DNA from: JAFGKK01 sp049684495
GTDB lineage: Bacteria; Chloroflexota; Anaerolineae; Anaerolineales; RBG-16-64-43
DNA length: 10,642 bases
Direction: 5' to 3'
Assembly: GCA_049684495.1 (NCBI GenBank)
Contig: JBAVFZ010000319.1
Coordinates: 1-10,642, forward strand
Positions 7,037-10,642 of the stretch are shown here, piece by piece. The translations under genes were made by a program, and so were the position numbers. Every line of letters begins with the position of its first letter. Within the stretch, counting starts at the first letter, position 1. The notes under the pieces were generated by a model, which saw only the letters and a list, made by a program, of their open reading frames with translations, was not told the DNA's origin and ran no database searches.

Positions 7037-7157
7037 ATTCCGAGGGGCGCAACTCTGTGCGGACCTTCAGAGGAGTAATTCCGAGGGGCGCAGTCCTTTA
7101 CGGACCCCAGATGAGTCATTCCGAAGGGCATTGCCCCGAGGAATCGCTAACTCCCTA
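7037..7157. repeat. Three-unit ~40-nt tandem repeat upstream of rpe
   Basis: Copies of ATTCCGA(G/A)GGGC begin at 7037, 7078 and 7118, giving periods of 41 and 40 nt. Units 1 and 2 continue as GCA...CGGACC; unit 3 diverges after attccgaagggc and ends with CCCCGAGGAATCG. The ATTCCGA...CGAGGAATC ends look like the two halves of a dispersed palindromic repeat (recalled pattern, not searched), here with extra copies of one half. It lies 37 nt upstream of the rpe start and probably within its leader. Confidence 0.65.
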
Positions 7158-7365
7158 TTCCTTGTGAACTCAAGCGTCCGAGGCTCGGAAGAATCTCCCG
7201 TGATGGGTCAATTCTACCCCTAATGGAGAAAAAGGCATTCTTGGGGATAGATTGCGGCGCGCTTTTTTACGCCGCTTGCACCCGTCTCGCACGCGCAATT
7301 CATATAAATTGGATCACTTTCGGATAAGTGGGACTTCCGGCCGGCCGATAGCGTATGCTCTGCCA
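7158..7365. other. Intergenic spacer, possible rpe promoter
   Basis: No gene is seen. A further CGAGGCTCGGAAGAATCTC repeat-like tail occurs at 7180-7197. A small hairpin pairs gcggcg (7254-7259) with cgccgc (7270-7275) around a T6-containing loop. On the minus strand TAGAAT (complement of 7211-7216) matches the -10 consensus at 5 of 6 positions, but no good -35 stands 16-18 nt before it, so the promoter call is weak. If used, it would give rpe a leader of about 200 nt containing the tandem repeat. Confidence 0.25.
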
Positions 7366-7496
7366 ATTTGAGGAGGTTTGGATGGCGGTTGGAATCGCCA
7401 GACCGAGGCGGTCCGTCATACCCGCGCCTGCACTCGCGAAGCGGGTGCGCTCTTGGCGGGTAACGCCCCGGTCTGGCGATTCCTTCTTCTTCAAAT
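7366..7496. repeat. Large nested hairpin element between hexokinase and rpe
   Basis: The perfect 15-bp core arms are ggaatcgccagaccg (7391-7405) and cggtctggcgattcc (7469-7483). Inside, tacccgc (7419-7425) pairs with gcgggta (7456-7462), and an apical cactcgc/gcgggtg hairpin (7431-7437 with 7441-7447, one T-G) has a GAA loop. Outside, atttgaggagg (7366-7376) pairs with cttcttcaaat (7486-7496) at 9 of 11 positions. The element starts 15 nt past the hexokinase stop. No T-run follows on either strand, so it is not a canonical terminator; it looks like a repeat element or a structured 3' UTR. Confidence 0.7.
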
Positions 7497-7511
7497 CCGG
7501 TTGCACAGGGT

Positions 7512-8819
7512 CTACCCCTGCGCGTCGGCGACCACCGCCGCAATCGCCGCGCCGATGCCGGAGCCGTCTTTGATCAGGCGCGTGGTCGCGCCGCGTGCTC
7601 CCTGACCCAGGACGGCCTCAAGGCTCGCGCGGATACCCGCGTCGTAACCCGGCATTTTTGCGTAGAGCGAGCCGTCGATGGCCACCACATGCTCCCGCTC
7701 AAGCCCGGAGTCGAGGTAGCGCAGGATGCCCGCATAGGTGGCGCCGACCAGCCGGGCGGAGCGCCCGGTGACGCTCTCCACCAGCTTTCGAATTGCCTGG
7801 AGTTGCTCGATCGTCAGCCCCATCAGCCCAAGTTGGGTTTCCGCCACGCTTTTCGTTGTGCCTAGATCCGGTCCATCCGCGAGCACCTGGGCCAGGTGAA
7901 CACCGGTAAGCGCTCCGCGATCCCAGCTGCGGGTTCCGGCGGGAAGCAGCCGTTCGGCGGTCATTGCCCGGAGGGCGGCCAGCACCACTTCGCCGAGGTA
8001 GGCGCCCGAAACCATCTTTTCGAGCAATTGCTCCCCGGGGCGGACGCTTGTCTCGTTCACCGCCCGATCAAACGGGGTGAGCGCAACTCCGTCGAAGCTG
8101 CCCGCCTCCATGTTCACGATCATGGGTTGCCCCGTGAGCGGATGGCGGGGCTCCAGATAGCAGGTGTTGTGGCCCGTCCCGCAGATGCTGCCGAGGTCGA
8201 CATTCCGCAGCTTGAAAGCCGCCGCGAGCAGCGTTCCGACCGTGTCGTTGATGACCGCCCGCGGCCGGACGTTGCGCAAGCCCTGGTGTTTCAGCGCCTC
8301 GGCCAGCAGGGGCGTGACATCCCGCCCCTCGACGCCGCTCGTCCGGATCTCCTTGGTCCATTGGATCAGCACCGCGCGGTTGACGCCCTCCTGCCGGCAG
8401 GGGAAGGAGAAGGTGTGCCCGAGCGGCAGGGTGGAAACGTCGCCCGCCAGTACGTCCACCACATGATGCGCGATGAAGTCGAAGAGTTCCTCCGCCCGGG
8501 TTTGCGCGAGGGTATAGTCGTACGCGCCCCCCGGATCCTTCAGGCAAAAGGAACTGGATTTTTCGATCCGGACCTGGCCATCGTTCAGACGGACCTTCAG
8601 GATGCGGACGTTGGTGCCGCCGAAGTCGATCGCGACGGCTTCGCCCTGTTCGGCGCCGGTCGGCCGGGTGATGTAGGAGGGCAGCATCCGGAGCGAGCTC
8701 GGCCGCCCGGCCAGGCCTTCGAGCATCGCCGCTTCAAAGCGCGCGGCGACCTGTTGCACCGCTTCGGTGGTAAGGTCAATCTGGCCGCAGGCTTCTTTTA
8801 CGAACTCTGCAAGGATCAT
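7512..8819 (-). CDS. Hexokinase, eukaryotic-type fold family
   Basis: ATP-dependent phosphorylation of glucose or another hexose at C6, cytoplasmic, feeding glycolysis and the pentose phosphate pathway. The 435-residue product matches one ~50-kDa hexokinase unit (Hexokinase_1/Hexokinase_2 families), not the ROK or Glk families. Visible motifs in order: phosphate-1 IDFGGTNVR (64-72), sugar-site LGHTFSFPCRQ, QWTKEI (Thr155-Lys156), VINDTVGTLL with the catalytic base Asp192, GTGHNTCYLE (Asn218), VNMEAGSFDG (Glu238), LLEKMVSGAYLGE (Glu267), a DGSLY motif and C-terminal DGSGIGAAI (Asp418). All glucose-contact residues expected from human glucokinase are present. Start ATG 8819 has GGAG at 8826-8829, 6 nt upstream. 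Substrate preference cannot be read directly. It is 511 nt upstream of rpe on the same strand; the repeat-filled gap argues against one simple operon. Confidence 0.93.
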   Translation of the reverse strand: MILAEFVKEACGQIDLTTEAVQQVAARFEAAMLEGLAGRPSSLRMLPSYITRPTGAEQGEAVAIDFGGTNVRILKVRLNDGQVRIEKSSSFCLKDPGGAYDYTLAQTRAEELFDFIAHHVVDVLAGDVSTLPLGHTFSFPCRQEGVNRAVLIQWTKEIRTSGVEGRDVTPLLAEALKHQGLRNVRPRAVINDTVGTLLAAAFKLRNVDLGSICGTGHNTCYLEPRHPLTGQPMIVNMEAGSFDGVALTPFDRAVNETSVRPGEQLLEKMVSGAYLGEVVLAALRAMTAERLLPAGTRSWDRGALTGVHLAQVLADGPDLGTTKSVAETQLGLMGLTIEQLQAIRKLVESVTGRSARLVGATYAGILRYLDSGLEREHVVAIDGSLYAKMPGYDAGIRASLEAVLGQGARGATTRLIKDGSGIGAAIAAVVADAQG

Positions 8820-9211
8820 GATCCGCTCCGGCGTGAGGAATTATTTGGCAGGCCGCTAGCCGGCTCCCGCTTCATGATTGCACGTTGTTCCCGAAGTCAA
8901 CGGGGACAAGGGCACTTTTCAAGGGCGGGCCAGGGAGCCGACCGGTGCAGACCTGTTTCATTTTACTCGATACTTAATCGAAGATGGAAGCCGTGAAAAC
9001 TCGAAGCGAAATAAATCACAATCCGTCTTGGGGTTTCCCTCGCGCCACGCGGGCTTTTATAACCGGATTCCGCCGCCGAAGCGGGTTGGACATTTCCTTA
9101 TTGGAATAATCACAAGATTTTCAATTATTAATTCCGCGAATACCATCGCAGTTCGCTAATTTCGCATTCCTAACTTGATCTCGAAAACCCGTTTATGGGA
9201 CTGAATTTTTC
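8820..9211. other. Intergenic, increasingly AT-rich spacer
   Basis: About 390 nt with no supported gene. It must hold the hexokinase promoter (minus strand). Candidates are weak: TAAAAT (complement of 8960-8965) lacks a clear -35, and TTGACT (complement of 8895-8900) lacks a good -10 at 17 nt. Base composition drops from the GC-rich hexokinase side to AT-rich from about 8960 onward, for example 9091-9150. A short CGCG/CGCG hairpin near 9048-9062 with CTTTTAT after it on the plus strand has no gene to terminate. Confidence 0.3.
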
Positions 9212-9421
9212 TCAGCAGGGCCGGCGGCCATCCCGCAAGAGCTCAAAGGTATCAGGGCAAAAAGGAGTTGGGAGATTGAAAACCGGCATTTCATAGTAAC
9301 CTCCCATCCGGGCATGGTCTTTTCCCATATTGGCTATATTCTTCCGTCTTCCTGAGATCAGTGCGGGGGATTCGAATTTTTTTGCATTTCGATCGCGTTC
9401 GACTTGGAATGTTTCATCCAT
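9212..9421 (-). CDS. Doubtful small ORF, hypothetical
   Basis: A 69-codon frame starting ATG 9421, 16 nt after the stop of the FAD oxidoreductase on the same strand. I do not recognise it. The product would be polar and basic, with no membrane segment, ending in a Pro/Cys-containing stretch (FCPDTFELLRDGRRPC). No convincing Shine-Dalgarno precedes the start. It could be a real downstream gene, a gene remnant or chance; the close spacing to the upstream gene is the only point in its favour. Confidence 0.2.
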   Translation of the reverse strand: MDETFQVERDRNAKKFESPALISGRRKNIANMGKDHARMGGYYEMPVFNLPTPFCPDTFELLRDGRRPC

Positions 9422-9437
9422 GGACCGGGTACATCCG

Positions 9438-10642
9438 TCACATTGAAGGTTTTTTTTCGAATTTCATGCCGCATTGTTTGCAGATTTTCTGCACAACGGT
9501 TTTTCCGGAAAAGGCATTAAAAAACAGGGAACCGGCCGAAGTGACCCACCCTCCGGCAAAGAAGAAGTTATTCAGCCCGGGAAGCGCATATTTCTTATCC
9601 AAACCCAACAGACCGTTTATGAAGATATTGGAATTATCTATTCTTTTGGGGAAATTATCGAAACCCTCCGTTCCGCCCATGAACCGCTCCCAGGTATGCA
9701 GAGTGGGTACGTCGATGACCTCGATATCTTCCCGAAGTCCCGGAAATTGCCCTTCCAGCAAGGTGATGACTTGATCGGCGATCTTGTTTTTCGCGGCCCG
9801 GTAGGCGGCTTGGTCGCCGGACAACCGCGAAAAATACGACGGCCTGGTGAACAACTCGACCTTGATGACGCCCTTGCCGGCCGGAGCCATGCTGGCGTCA
9901 AACCCGTAGATTTGCAGATCCAGATGATCGCAGGTATGCCCGCCGATCACTTCGGGTTTTTCCAGGAACATGAGCAAGGCGGAAGGAAAGGCGGATAAAT
10001 CCCGTTTCACCCCCAAAAACACATGCACCGAGAAGGGCCGCTCAACGTCCGGATTGGGTTCACAATATTTAGATATCTTTTCGTTTACATACCGGCCAGA
10101 GAGCATTTGCATAATGGTCTTGCGGCCGTCCGCGTTGGATACGATAAAGTCGGCTTTGTGCCGCGTGCCATCCTCCAATTCCACGCCGCAAGCGCGATTG
10201 TTTTCCGTCAATATTTTCACCACTTTTTGCCGATAGTGGATGGTTCCTCCCAATTGCAGATACCGGGCAGCCATGTTCCTGGCCAATGTCAGCGATCCGC
10301 CCCTAGGCCAGGCCATATCGCCGATGGCGCCCGAGATATGCTTGGCAAGATAAAAGAACAAGGGGACGTCCGGTTGGGAGTAATTCAGCAGCGGGAAAGC
10401 CTTCCGGAGCAGCGGGTGCTTAAAGCGTTTGGCAAAGGTTCCCAAGGTGAATTGGAAGTACTTCAGCCGCACGAGAAAATACGGTGCGTAGGAAATCTTT
10501 TCCCAAAGCGATCCCATCAGCATGGCGCCGAACGGATCTTTTTTTAGAAAGGATTTGATGCCGTCGATATATGCATCGATGACAACGGTATCCGCCGGCG
10601 AGAGTTGTTTTAGGTGCGATTCCAATTTTTCGAGATTGTAAT
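9438..10642 (-). CDS. Phytoene desaturase-like FAD-dependent oxidoreductase (5'-truncated by window)
   Basis: C-terminal 400 residues of a flavin amine-oxidase/CrtI-type NAD(P)/FAD oxidoreductase (COG1233-like). The frame stays open to the right edge, so the N-terminal ~100 residues with the FAD-binding GxGxxG are outside the window. A TTG at 10625 could be read as a start but would delete the cofactor site. Visible family signatures: WPRGGSLTLARNMAARYLQLGG followed by the beta strand with a Val-Val before an Asn-rich turn, ELEDGTRHKADFIVSNAD, and the C-terminal FAD motif LPGLNNFFFAGGW...GSLFFNAFSGK. The family includes carotenoid desaturases and isomerases and also many uncharacterised enzymes; no carotenoid gene is adjacent, so the substrate is unknown. 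GC content is clearly lower than in the other genes here (about one third in 9601-9660), which may mean transfer. The stop is the TGA at 9438-9440. Confidence 0.9.
   Translation of the reverse strand, partial: YNLEKLESHLKQLSPADTVVIDAYIDGIKSFLKKDPFGAMLMGSLWEKISYAPYFLVRLKYFQFTLGTFAKRFKHPLLRKAFPLLNYSQPDVPLFFYLAKHISGAIGDMAWPRGGSLTLARNMAARYLQLGGTIHYRQKVVKILTENNRACGVELEDGTRHKADFIVSNADGRKTIMQMLSGRYVNEKISKYCEPNPDVERPFSVHVFLGVKRDLSAFPSALLMFLEKPEVIGGHTCDHLDLQIYGFDASMAPAGKGVIKVELFTRPSYFSRLSGDQAAYRAAKNKIADQVITLLEGQFPGLREDIEVIDVPTLHTWERFMGGTEGFDNFPKRIDNSNIFINGLLGLDKKYALPGLNNFFFAGGWVTSAGSLFFNAFSGKTVVQKICKQCGMKFEKKPSM

Noticed and set aside
9048..9070. Short GC hairpin followed by CTTTTAT on the plus strand as a terminator.
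   Set aside because: The stem is short and bulged, and no plus-strand gene lies upstream of it.
10623..10625. TTG as the start of the FAD oxidoreductase.
   Set aside because: The frame continues open to the window edge and the FAD-binding N-terminus is missing, so the gene is truncated by the window rather than starting here.

Overview
The window reads as ordinary chromosomal DNA of a GC-rich bacterium. Protein style (a 501-residue PurH, a multi-GAF diguanylate cyclase, a hexokinase of the eukaryotic fold family) and the density of short palindromic intergenic repeats suggest a Chloroflexota/Anaerolineae-like organism. That assignment is inference; no rRNA or other decisive marker is present.

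Left part (1-3440), plus strand: purH (31-1536) makes IMP, and guaB (1709-3205) oxidises IMP to XMP, so two consecutive steps on the way to GMP lie in a row. The 172-nt gap between them holds three hairpins. Two of these are opposite-orientation copies of one repeat family with matching geometry but different, still-paired stems. Downstream of guaB come a mosaic inverted-repeat element, a strong bidirectional intrinsic terminator (3399-3437) and a 28-nt imperfect inverted repeat.

Middle part (3648-7000), minus strand: rpe (ribulose-phosphate 3-epimerase) overlaps by 4 nt a gene for a cytoplasmic protein with four GAF domains and a GGDEF domain, with intact GGEEF and RxxD sites. The ATGA overlap implies translational coupling. 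The terminator at 3399-3437 has the better T-run on this strand and probably ends this transcript.

Right part (7001-10642), minus strand: a 511-nt repeat-rich spacer (a three-unit ~40-nt tandem repeat and a large nested hairpin), then a hexokinase with all expected eukaryotic-type motifs (7512-8819). A clearly AT-richer stretch follows, holding one doubtful small ORF and the C-terminal 400 residues of a phytoene-desaturase-like FAD oxidoreductase that runs off the right edge.

Hexokinase and rpe both belong to sugar phosphate metabolism (glucose phosphorylation; pentose phosphate interconversion), and PurH/GuaB to purine synthesis, which also supplies the GTP that a diguanylate cyclase uses. 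I see no CRISPR array, rRNA, tRNA, transposase, phage or defence gene. No convincing new multi-gene system is visible; the most interesting signals are the structured repeats, the coupled rpe/GGDEF pair and the eukaryotic-type hexokinase.
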